DNA of 59,875 bases from NCBI GenBank assembly GCA_021801525.1, contig JAJYXW010000159.1, forward strand, positions 1 to 59,875, written 5' to 3'. Made by a program: the position numbers and the translations under genes. The number at the start of each line of letters is the position of its first letter. The stretch's first letter is position 1. The notes beneath the pieces are model-generated. The model searched no databases. It was not told the DNA's origin and was given only the letters and a program-made list of their open reading frames with translations. This document shows, in pieces, positions 43,772-51,178 of this stretch. This stretch comes from Actinomycetes bacterium. Its GTDB lineage: Bacteria > Actinomycetota > Acidimicrobiia > Acidimicrobiales > JAJYXR01.

Positions 43772-44448
43772 AGGGGAAATGGGCCACCGGGATACCTCCG
43801 CGCAACTTCACGTGGGTGGTGGAGGACCACTTGGCGATGAGCGAGCGGCCTGGGGGGTTTGCACCCAATCATCGGCGGGTGCGCCGCCAGGAGGAGATCA
43901 TCTGGCTCAGGGGCCAGGGCTTCACCCGCGTCGTGTCGCTCCTCGGATCACCTCACAACCTTGCTGCGTACGAGGAGGGGCAGCTCCCCTCTGCCCACTT
44001 CGCGTTGCCGGCGAGCGGAGACGTACGTGAGATCCTCGTCAGGCTGTTTGCTGAGTTGGAGCGCTGGATCTCATCGGGCGAGAAGGTGCTGGTTCACCAG
44101 GAGGAGCTTGGTGAGAGGGTGATGGGGGTCGTGGCGGCGTACTTGATGTGGTCGGGCCGCCTGCCGGATGCCGCGCAGGCCATAGCGGCAGTCGAGCGCC
44201 TCGGGGCCCGGCGCATGGGTCTTCACGGGCGAGAGCTGGTAGCCCAGATGGAGCCGCTAGCGCGCCGTTCGCAGCCGACACACAGCGCAGCGCAGCGCCC
44301 CCCAGCTTCGGGATCTGGCCTGTCACGACCGGCGGCACCAGCTACCGGGGTCCCGGGCACCAGGGCGCGAGACACCGGGGTACCGGGTACCGGGGTACCG
44401 GGCGCGAGGGCGCGAGGGCGCGGCGCTCGTCCGGGCGAGGGAGAGTGA
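43768..44448 (+). CDS. phosphatase-like protein lacking the catalytic cysteine
   Basis: The 226-residue product begins four bases inside the folP end. Residues 1-165 look like a dual-specificity/tyrosine phosphatase fold (NFTWVVEDHLAMSERPGGF, then LRGQGFTRVVSLLG). At the signature loop the sequence is VLVHQEELGERVMGVVAAYL: the His and the Arg of HC-x5-R are kept, but the nucleophile is Gln111 (Arg117). It is therefore probably a pseudophosphatase or a binding protein. The C-terminal 60 residues are Pro/Gly/Arg-rich repeats (TGVPGTGVPGARARG). Its place between folP and folB suggests a role linked to pterin metabolism, not shown. Confidence 0.6.
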   Translation: MKGKWATGIPPRNFTWVVEDHLAMSERPGGFAPNHRRVRRQEEIIWLRGQGFTRVVSLLGSPHNLAAYEEGQLPSAHFALPASGDVREILVRLFAELERWISSGEKVLVHQEELGERVMGVVAAYLMWSGRLPDAAQAIAAVERLGARRMGLHGRELVAQMEPLARRSQPTHSAAQRPPASGSGLSRPAAPATGVPGTRARDTGVPGTGVPGARARGRGARPGEGE

Positions 44449-44804
44449 CCCGCGACTGCCTCGAGATAAGAGGGCTTAGGGTCCTCGGCGTCCACGGGAT
44501 CCTGCGCGAGGAGCGCTCCAGGCTGCAGCCCTTCGAGATCGACCTCGACATCTACCTGGTTGAGCGGCCCTCCGGCGCCGACGACCTCGCTTCGACGGCC
44601 GACTACGCCCATGCGGTGACGGTCGCGACGGAGGTCGTGGAGAAGGAGTCCTGCCGGCTGCTCGAGGCACTGGCAGAGAAGGTGGCCCAGGCGCTCCTCC
44701 AGGATCCGCGCATAGCGGAGGTCACGGTAGCGCTCCGCAAGCTCCGCCCGCCGATCGCGGCCGACCTCCTGACGGCCGGCGTCCGGTTGACCCGCTCGCG
44801 CTGA
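44445..44804 (+). CDS. folB: dihydroneopterin aldolase
   Basis: GTG at 44445 overlaps the previous stop. The 119-residue protein has GLRVLGVHGILREERSRLQP, DLASTADYAHAV and LLEALAEKVAQALL, typical of FolB. It cleaves dihydroneopterin to the hydroxymethyl pterin used by FolK. Small subunits form octamers. folK follows 14 bases later. Confidence 0.93.
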   Translation: MTRDCLEIRGLRVLGVHGILREERSRLQPFEIDLDIYLVERPSGADDLASTADYAHAVTVATEVVEKESCRLLEALAEKVAQALLQDPRIAEVTVALRKLRPPIAADLLTAGVRLTRSR

Positions 44805-44818
44805 GCAGGGCGTCGGAG

Positions 44819-45277
44819 ATGCGCGCGTTCCTGGGGCTCGGCTCCAACCTGGCTGACCGCGTCGGCTACCTGCGTATGGGAGTGGCAGCGTTGGAAGACC
44901 TGGTCGCCGTGTCGCCTGTGTACGAGACGGCGCCCGTCGGGGGCCCAGATGACCAGGGACCATACCTGAACGTCGTGGCTGAGCTCGACACACGATCGTC
45001 GCCACGGGAGTTGCTGGCGCGCTGCGCGAGGATCGAGAAGGCGGCTGGGCGCGTGCGCAGCGTGCGCTTTGGGCCGCGCACGCTCGACGTCGACGTCTTG
45101 CTGGTGGGAGACCTGCGAGTCCAGGACGAGGACTTGGTCGTGCCACACCCGCGGATGTGGGAGCGCCGCTTCGTCCTGGCGCCCCTGCACGACCTTGCCC
45201 CTGAGCTGGTGCCCGAAGGCTTGCTCGCTCGCGCTGGTGGCGAGGTCACGAGATTGGGTACACTGGAGCTGTCCTAA
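44819..45277 (+). CDS. folK: hydroxymethyl-dihydropterin pyrophosphokinase
   Basis: The 152-residue product has FLGLGSNLADRVGYLRMGV, the pterin-contacting YETAPVGGPDDQGPYLNVV, and the metal/ATP loop RFGPRTLDVDVLLVGDLR with VPHPRMWERRFVLAPL. It pyrophosphorylates the pterin before FolP acts. It completes the folE-folP-folB-folK set in one run. Confidence 0.96.
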   Translation: MRAFLGLGSNLADRVGYLRMGVAALEDLVAVSPVYETAPVGGPDDQGPYLNVVAELDTRSSPRELLARCARIEKAAGRVRSVRFGPRTLDVDVLLVGDLRVQDEDLVVPHPRMWERRFVLAPLHDLAPELVPEGLLARAGGEVTRLGTLELS

Positions 45278-45336
45278 ATCCGATCGCCTGACGCGACCGG
45301 CACCCGCAGAGGGGCTGGAGCGCAGAAAGGGGTCTG

Positions 45337-47121
45337 GTGGTCAAAGTTCGCTTGATCGGTCCTGGTCGTGCCGGTGCCTCGATGGCAGCAGCCCTGGATG
45401 CCGTGGGTTGCCGCGTGCTCGGCGTGCTCGGTCGCGGGGATGACACCTCAGGTGCTGCCCGGGGTGCCGACGTCTTGTTCATCGCAGTTCGTGACGCGGA
45501 CATCGCAGCCGTCGCGAGAAGCGTCGAACCGGTCGACGGCTGCCTGGTCGTGCACATGTCCGGGTCGCTCGGGCTCGACGTCCTCGCGCCTCACAAGAGG
45601 AGAGCCTCTGTCCACCCCCTGGTGCCTCTGCCCTGCCCGGAGGTTGGCGCCAGCCGGCTGCTCTCAGGGGTGCACTACGCAGTGGCAGGCGACCCGGGGG
45701 CCGCCGAGCTCGTGTCGTTGCTGGCAGGTAAAGCCGTCGAGGTGGCTGATGCGAAGCGCGGGACTTACCACGCGGCGGCCTGCATCGCCGCCAATCACCT
45801 GGTGGCATTGATGGGGCAGGTCGAGCGCGTGGCTGCGAGTGCAGGGCTCGACCTCGCACCCTTTATCGACCTCGCCCGCTTTTCCCTCGACGACGTGGAG
45901 CGCCTGGGTGCTGCGGGAGCTCTCACCGGACCGGCTGCTCGCGGAGATGCCGGAACGCTTCAGGCTCACCGGCGCAGCATCGACGCTTCGGAGATTCCCG
46001 CATACGACGCCCTTTCGGACCAGGCGAGGAGGCTGGCGCGCCACGTAGGTACCAGCAGCGCGCGCATGGTCACGGCGCCGGCAGGAAAGGCGGCACCGAG
46101 GGTGGTCACCACTTGCTCGGAGTTTGCTCGAGCGATAGAAGAGGCGCGGCAGGGGGGTCTCTCGGTCGGACTCGTTGCGACCATGGGCGCGCTCCATGCC
46201 GGGCACTGCTCCCTGGTGGAGCGTTCTGCCTCGGAGTGCGGGCTCACGGCCGTCACCATCTTCGTGAACCCACTCCAGTTCGAGGATCCGTCGGACCTGG
46301 CGGCTTACCCCCGGGACCTCCAGGCGGACGTGGCGTTGGCGGCGCGAGCTGGTGCGGGGCTCGTGTTCGCTCCCCCGGTGGAGGAGATGTACCCGGGGTA
46401 CCCCGCTCCCGTTGCGACCAGGGTTCAGGTCTCTTCGCTCTCGGGTGTGCTGGAGGGCGCTTCGCGTCCGGGGCATCTTGACGGCGTCGCCACTGTGGTG
46501 ACCAAGCTGCTGGCTCTCACTGGCCGGTGCAGGGCTTATTTCGGGGAGAAGGATTTCCAGCAGCTCGCGCTGGTCAGGCGGCTGGTCGAGGATCTCTCCC
46601 TTCCCGTCGAGGTCGTCGGGTGCGCGACCGTGCGTCAGGAGGACGGGCTCGCGCTCTCGAGCCGCAACGTCCGGCTCTCACCTGCCGAGCGAGCCGCGGC
46701 ACTGGTGTTGCGCCAGGCGCTCCTCGCGGGGCGGCGCGCGATCCTGGGCGGGACACGCGACCCAGAGGCCGTCCGCTCGGCAATGCGGGCTGTGCTCGAC
46801 ACCGAGCCCCTGGTGGATACCGACTACGCGGAGGTAGTGGACGCAGTGACGCTCTCGTGCCCCGACGAGCTGCGTGGCGAGCTCCGCCTGCTGGTGGCGG
46901 CGCGCGTTGGACCCGTACGCCTGATCGACAACGAGGGGGTACGAGCCCTCGATGCCGAGCGCCATGCTTCGCAACGGCCTCCCAGTACCCGAGCTGGCAG
47001 GCTGCATGTTCTCCGACCCGCAAGTAGCGTGCTGTCGCCAGAGGTTCCAGGAGCGGCGCCCGTGCCAGGAGCGGCGCCCGTGCGGCCGGAGTACGTCGTT
47101 GCTTCCGAGACGGACCACTAG
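45337..47121 (+). CDS. panC: DUF2520 Rossmann protein fused to pantothenate synthetase
   Basis: GTG at 45337 follows AAAGGGG. Residues 1 to about 235 form a Rossmann domain (VRLIGPGRAGASMAAALDAV, then VVHMSGSLGLDVLAP and AACIAANHLVALMGQVER), as in DUF2520 proteins related to ketopantoate reductase. From about residue 244 a complete PanC follows: VGLVATMGALHAGHCSLVER (nucleotide motif), FVNPLQFEDPSDLAAYPRDL, FGEKDFQQLALVRRLV and GLALSSRNVRLSP. PanC joins pantoate and beta-alanine with ATP. These are usually two adjacent genes. An ATG at 46066 could still give PanC alone. The tail has an 18-bp duplication. Confidence 0.9.
   Translation: MVKVRLIGPGRAGASMAAALDAVGCRVLGVLGRGDDTSGAARGADVLFIAVRDADIAAVARSVEPVDGCLVVHMSGSLGLDVLAPHKRRASVHPLVPLPCPEVGASRLLSGVHYAVAGDPGAAELVSLLAGKAVEVADAKRGTYHAAACIAANHLVALMGQVERVAASAGLDLAPFIDLARFSLDDVERLGAAGALTGPAARGDAGTLQAHRRSIDASEIPAYDALSDQARRLARHVGTSSARMVTAPAGKAAPRVVTTCSEFARAIEEARQGGLSVGLVATMGALHAGHCSLVERSASECGLTAVTIFVNPLQFEDPSDLAAYPRDLQADVALAARAGAGLVFAPPVEEMYPGYPAPVATRVQVSSLSGVLEGASRPGHLDGVATVVTKLLALTGRCRAYFGEKDFQQLALVRRLVEDLSLPVEVVGCATVRQEDGLALSSRNVRLSPAERAAALVLRQALLAGRRAILGGTRDPEAVRSAMRAVLDTEPLVDTDYAEVVDAVTLSCPDELRGELRLLVAARVGPVRLIDNEGVRALDAERHASQRPPSTRAGRLHVLRPASSVLSPEVPGAAPVPGAAPVRPEYVVASETDH
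47047..47082 (+). repeat. 18-bp tandem duplication in the panC tail
   Basis: CCAGGAGCGGCGCCCGTG occurs twice exactly, encoding PGAAPV twice near the C-terminus of the fusion protein. Confidence 0.95.
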
Positions 47122-47153
47122 ACCCCGCAGGCTGAGAGAGGAGATTGCTGGCC

Positions 47154-47579
47154 ATGCGCCGACGCATGATGAAGTCGAAGATCCATCGGGCTACCGTCAC
47201 CGACGCGAACCTCGACTACATAGGCTCCATCAGCCTCGACCCAAGATTGATGGAGCTGGCAGACATCCGTGAGTACGAGCAGGTCGCCGTGCTCGACATC
47301 GACAACGGAGCGCGCTTCGAGACTTATGCGATCGTGGGTGGGCCCGGGGAGGTCTGCCTGAACGGCGCTGCCGCCCGCCTGGTGCAGCGGGGCGATCGGG
47401 TGATCGTGCTCACCTATGCCGACTTCGAGGCAGCCGAGCTCGACGGGTTCGAGCCGCTTGTCGTCCATGTAGACGCCTCCAACCAGCCCGTTGGTGAGGA
47501 TGCGGCGCGGCTCGTGGCGCTGGAGGCGAGCTTTGCTGCTCCGGCGTCGCACAGCACTCCGAGAGGGATCACCCGCTGA
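47154..47579 (+). CDS. panD: aspartate 1-decarboxylase proenzyme
   Basis: ATG at 47154 puts the self-cleavage site Gly24-Ser25 (DYIGSIS) at the standard position, which decides the start. The 141-residue proenzyme has [20 protein letters not shown] and [20 protein letters not shown]. Ser25 becomes the pyruvoyl group that decarboxylates aspartate to beta-alanine, the second substrate of PanC encoded just upstream. The stop lies in the loop of a small hairpin. Confidence 0.96.
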   Translation: MRRRMMKSKIHRATVTDANLDYIGSISLDPRLMELADIREYEQVAVLDIDNGARFETYAIVGGPGEVCLNGAAARLVQRGDRVIVLTYADFEAAELDGFEPLVVHVDASNQPVGEDAARLVALEASFAAPASHSTPRGITR

Positions 47580-47585
47580 GCGGGT
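47571..47585 (+). other. hairpin with the panD stop codon as its loop
   Basis: ACCCGC (47571-47576) and GCGGGT (47580-47585) are perfectly complementary around the TGA stop. There is no T-run, so it is not a normal terminator. It lies eight bases before the GTG of nadB and may pause ribosomes or protect the message. Confidence 0.5.
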
Positions 47586-47592
47586 CCGGCCA

Positions 47593-49272
47593 GTGGCGGA
47601 GCTCGATGTCCTGGTGGTCGGAAGTGGCGTCGCGGGCCTCTCTGCTGCTGTCCGCCTGGCGGGCTCGGCGCGCCGGAGCGTAGGAGTCCTGACCAAGGCC
47701 GAGCTCGAGCAGTCGGCTACCCGCTGGGCTCAGGGAGGCGTGGCGGCCGTCCTATCGAGCGACGAGGACTCCACCGACCTCCACATGGCCGACACGATTG
47801 CAGCGGGCGCGGGTCTCTGCGACATGGACGCCGTGAGGATCTTGGTGAACGAAGGACCCCTGCGGGTCGAAGAGCTCGTGGCCCTGGGCGCCGTCTTCGA
47901 CCGCGAGGCCGGCGGTACTTTCGCACGGGCCCGCGAAGGCGGTCACTCCACCGCCCGCGTGCTTCACGCCGGCGGCGCGGCTACGGGAGCGGAGGTCGAG
48001 CGGGCGCTCGTTGGAGCGCTCGAGCAGAGCGCTGCCGCCATATACGAGCGCTGGTTCGCTCTCGACTTGCTCGTGGACGGCGGCACCTGCGTCGGTGTCT
48101 CGGCGCTCGACCCTGAGGGGGCTCTCCACGAGGTGCTCGCGAGAAACGTAGTCCTCGCGACCGGGGGAGCTGGGCAGCTCTACGCGGTCACCACCAACCC
48201 TCCGGAGGCGACAGGCGACGGCATAGCCATGGCGCTTCGAGCCGGGGTTCCGGTGGCTGACGTCGAGTTCATGCAGTTCCATCCGACGGCTCTTCATCAT
48301 CCGGCCATGCCGAGGCCATTGCTCTCCGAGGCGCTTCGCGGCCATGGCGCTCTCCTGCGCGACGTGTTGGGCGAGCGCTTCGTCGACGAGCTGTCGCCCC
48401 GTGACGTGGTGAGCCGGGCCATGGCCGAGCGGATGGCCACTCAGCACGCCGATCACCTCTGGCTCGACGCAACTGCTCTGGAGGCTTTCGAGGAGCGCTT
48501 TCCCACGCTTGCCGCGTCCATCGCCGAGGCTGGCCTCGACCCGGGCCGCGACTGGCTGCCTATTGCTCCGGCTGCTCACTACCTTTCCGGGGGCGTGCTC
48601 ACGGACCTCGACGGAGCGACAGCCCTCCCGGCGTTGTGGGCGGCCGGGGAGACCGCTTGCACCGGCGTGCATGGCGCCAACCGCCTTGCTTCCAACTCTC
48701 TGCTCGAGGGAATGGTCTTCGGCGCGCGCCTCGCAGACGCCATAGCTGCCGGCAGGTCGAAGGCCGAGCCCACCGGAGCGATGGCTGCGCTGTGGGGGTC
48801 GGGTAGCGGTGTCCCGTGCCTCGTGGTGAGCGAGCTCGCGGGCGAGGGGCTTCGCCCGCATGCAGGCGGGAGCTCACTGGCTGATCTGGGTGAGGGAGGC
48901 GAGGCTGCTACGGGCGGCAAGGATCGCACGAGCACGCCAGAGCTGCGTTCCAGGCTGCAGGACGCGATGACAGCCGGAGCGGGGGTGGTCCGCTCGGGCT
49001 CCTCGCTGCACGACGCCGAGGTCGCGCTGGAGGAGGTCTCCCGCCTTGCTTCGCAGCCGGGGCAGGGAGAGATCGTAAATCTGGTCACCGTTGCGCGCGC
49101 CCTTCTCGGTTCCGCGAGGATGCGTGAGGAGAGCCGTGGTGCACACGGGCGCTCGGACTTCCCCGAGACGAGCGAAGCGTGGCGCAGGCGAATAGTCCAC
49201 GCCCGCCACATCCCGGGTGTCCAGGTTGGCTCCGATGTCCAGCTCGGCGGAGCGGGTAGACGTGCCAGATGA
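47593..49272 (+). CDS. nadB: L-aspartate oxidase
   Basis: GTG at 47593 is 14 bases after panD. The 559-residue flavoprotein starts with the FAD motif LDVLVVGSGVAGLSAAVRLA and has SATRWAQGGVAAVLSSDEDS, ARVLHAGGAATGAEVERAL, VEFMQFHPTAL and ETACTGVHGANRLASNSLLE. It oxidises aspartate to iminoaspartate in NAD synthesis. nadA, often next to it, is not in the window. nadC overlaps its end. Confidence 0.95.
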   Translation: MAELDVLVVGSGVAGLSAAVRLAGSARRSVGVLTKAELEQSATRWAQGGVAAVLSSDEDSTDLHMADTIAAGAGLCDMDAVRILVNEGPLRVEELVALGAVFDREAGGTFARAREGGHSTARVLHAGGAATGAEVERALVGALEQSAAAIYERWFALDLLVDGGTCVGVSALDPEGALHEVLARNVVLATGGAGQLYAVTTNPPEATGDGIAMALRAGVPVADVEFMQFHPTALHHPAMPRPLLSEALRGHGALLRDVLGERFVDELSPRDVVSRAMAERMATQHADHLWLDATALEAFEERFPTLAASIAEAGLDPGRDWLPIAPAAHYLSGGVLTDLDGATALPALWAAGETACTGVHGANRLASNSLLEGMVFGARLADAIAAGRSKAEPTGAMAALWGSGSGVPCLVVSELAGEGLRPHAGGSSLADLGEGGEAATGGKDRTSTPELRSRLQDAMTAGAGVVRSGSSLHDAEVALEEVSRLASQPGQGEIVNLVTVARALLGSARMREESRGAHGRSDFPETSEAWRRRIVHARHIPGVQVGSDVQLGGAGRRAR

Positions 49273-50180
49273 GTGACGATCGCCAGGTTGATCCGCCTGC
49301 TCTGGCGGTGCGCCGCGCCGTCGAGGTCGCGCTGGCCGAGGATCTCCTGCCGCTCGGGGATCTGACCGCCTCCCTAGTTCCCGCCAGTACGCGGGCGCGG
49401 GCCGCTGTCGTGGCCCGCCAGGAAGGCGTGCTAGCGGGGAGGCTATGTGCTCTCGAGGTGTTGGCACAGGTCGACCCGGGCGTCGAGGTTCGGTGGATCC
49501 TTCCCGACGGGAGCCGGGTGCTTCCCGGCTCGGTGGTGGCCGAGATAGAGGGATCGCTGCGCTCGATCCTCACAGCAGAACGCAGTGCTCTCAACTTCCT
49601 GTGCCATCTCTCCGGCGTGGCGACGTTGGCATCGCGTTTCGTGCAGGCAGTCGCGGCGGCCAATGCGTCCACGCGGGTGCTCGACACCCGGAAGACGACG
49701 CCGGGCCTGCGCGCGCTCGAGAAGGCAGCTGTGCGCGCGGGTGGTGCGTGGAACCATCGCGCCAACCTGTCCGACGCAGTCTTGGTGAAGGACAACCATC
49801 TTGGTGGGCTGAGCATCGGGCAGGCCGTGTCGAGGGCGCGCGATGCCTGGCCTGGACGCTATGTCGAAGTGGAGTGTGACAGGTCCGAGCAAGTGGCCGA
49901 GGCGCTGCTGGCGGGTGCCTCGGCGGTTCTGCTCGACAACATGACTCCGAGCGAGGTGGCAGCCTGCGTGAGCATGGTGCGTGCTTCGGCAGGCTCGGCC
50001 GGAGTTCTAGTCGAGGTGTCGGGCGGAGTGACCCTCGAGAGCGCGCCGGCCTACGCGGCCGCCGGAGCGGACCTCGTCTCGGTAGGTGCCATAACGCACT
50101 CCGCGCCGGCGCTCGACCTTGGCCTCGACCTCGACCTCCGTCCGGCCCACGACGGTCCCCGCGAAGGCCAGGAGGGGTAG
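49269..50180 (+). CDS. nadC: quinolinate phosphoribosyltransferase (decarboxylating)
   Basis: The 303-residue product overlaps nadB by ATGA. Motifs: AEDLLPLGDLTASLVPAST, SALNFLCHLSGVATLASRFV, VLDTRKTTPGLRALEKAAVR (PRPP and quinolinate site) and KDNHLGGLSIGQAV. It forms nicotinate mononucleotide from quinolinate. Its last codons and stop are the start of a 29-bp repeat. Confidence 0.96.
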   Translation: MSDDRQVDPPALAVRRAVEVALAEDLLPLGDLTASLVPASTRARAAVVARQEGVLAGRLCALEVLAQVDPGVEVRWILPDGSRVLPGSVVAEIEGSLRSILTAERSALNFLCHLSGVATLASRFVQAVAAANASTRVLDTRKTTPGLRALEKAAVRAGGAWNHRANLSDAVLVKDNHLGGLSIGQAVSRARDAWPGRYVEVECDRSEQVAEALLAGASAVLLDNMTPSEVAACVSMVRASAGSAGVLVEVSGGVTLESAPAYAAAGADLVSVGAITHSAPALDLGLDLDLRPAHDGPREGQEG

Positions 50181-50252
50181 GGCCGGCAGGCACCGGCCAG
50201 GAAGGGTAGGGCCGGCAGGCACCGGCCAGGAAGGGTAGGGCCGGCAGGTACC
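50166..50252 (+). repeat. stop-anchored 29-bp array after nadC, three copies
   Basis: The unit begins GGCCAGGAGGGGTAG (Gly-Gln-Glu-Gly-stop of NadC) and continues GGCCGGCAGGCACC. Copies start at 50166, 50195 and 50224. GGCCGG and CCGGCC across unit borders can pair over six bases. The array ends 21 bases before the coaX start. Confidence 0.97.
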
Positions 50253-50273
50253 GGCTACGAAGCGAAGGGAGGT

Positions 50274-51119
50274 ATGTCGGACTTGCTGTTAGCCATAGAC
50301 GTAGGCAACACCGAAACGGTCGTCGGCCTGTTCTCGACCGGGCCTGGGGACACTCCGCCCGAGGCTGCTTCCCGGCGTATGCCGTCGCTGCCCCCCGAGC
50401 CCGCCGGCCTCACGCATCACTGGCGGCTCTCCACCATCGACACCCGCACGGCGGACGAGCATGCCTTGCTGCTGACCGAGCTCCTCGGCCTGGACGGGCT
50501 CAGCACGTCGAGCGTTGTGGGCGGCATCGCCGTTACCTCGTCCGTCCCGCGGGTAACGGCTGCGCTCAGGCAGATGGCGGCCAACTGGTTCGACGTTCCG
50601 TGCCTCGTGCTCGAGCCAGGGGTTCGCTCGGGCATGCCCATCCTCTACGACAACCCACGCGAGGTCGGAGCGGACCGCATTGCGAACGCGGTGGGCGCCT
50701 ACGACCTCTATGGCGGCCCCTGTATCGTCGTCGACCTCGGCACCGCGACCACTTTCGACGCCATCTCCGAGGCCGGGGAGTACATGGGCGGGGCCATCGC
50801 CCCGGGGGTGGCGATAAGTCTCGACGCGCTCTTCGACCATGCAGCCGCGCTCCGGCGTGTGGAGCTGGTGGAACCTCGCAACGTCATAGGCAAGTCGACC
50901 GTGGAGTCCATGCAGTCCGGCGCCCTCTATGGTTTCGCTGGGCAGGTCGACGGGCTCTGCCGCCGCTTCCTCGACGAGCTGGGACCGGCTGCCGTGATAG
51001 CCACCGGGGGGCTCGCAGACGTAGTGGCGCCCTATTCGTCGTGCATAGAGCATCGCGAGCCTTGGCTGACGCTTCACGGCTTGCGGCTCATCTACGAGCG
51101 CAACCAGCAGCCTCGCTGA
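50274..51119 (+). CDS. coaX: type III pantothenate kinase
   Basis: ATG at 50274 follows AAGGGAGG. The 281-residue protein has the ASKHA motifs LLLAIDVGNTETVVGLF, VGADRIANAVGAYD, CIVVDLGTATTFDAI and GGAIAPGVAISLDAL. It phosphorylates pantothenate, the first step from the panC/panD product to coenzyme A. A 30-residue insertion after the first strand (about 18-45) is Pro-rich. It closes the pantothenate part of the run. Confidence 0.95.
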   Translation: MSDLLLAIDVGNTETVVGLFSTGPGDTPPEAASRRMPSLPPEPAGLTHHWRLSTIDTRTADEHALLLTELLGLDGLSTSSVVGGIAVTSSVPRVTAALRQMAANWFDVPCLVLEPGVRSGMPILYDNPREVGADRIANAVGAYDLYGGPCIVVDLGTATTFDAISEAGEYMGGAIAPGVAISLDALFDHAAALRRVELVEPRNVIGKSTVESMQSGALYGFAGQVDGLCRRFLDELGPAAVIATGGLADVVAPYSSCIEHREPWLTLHGLRLIYERNQQPR

Positions 51120-51178
51120 TCTCGAGCGCGGAGCTGGTCCGCGACCGCCGGCCGGTAGAGCGCGCTGTCGCAACTACC

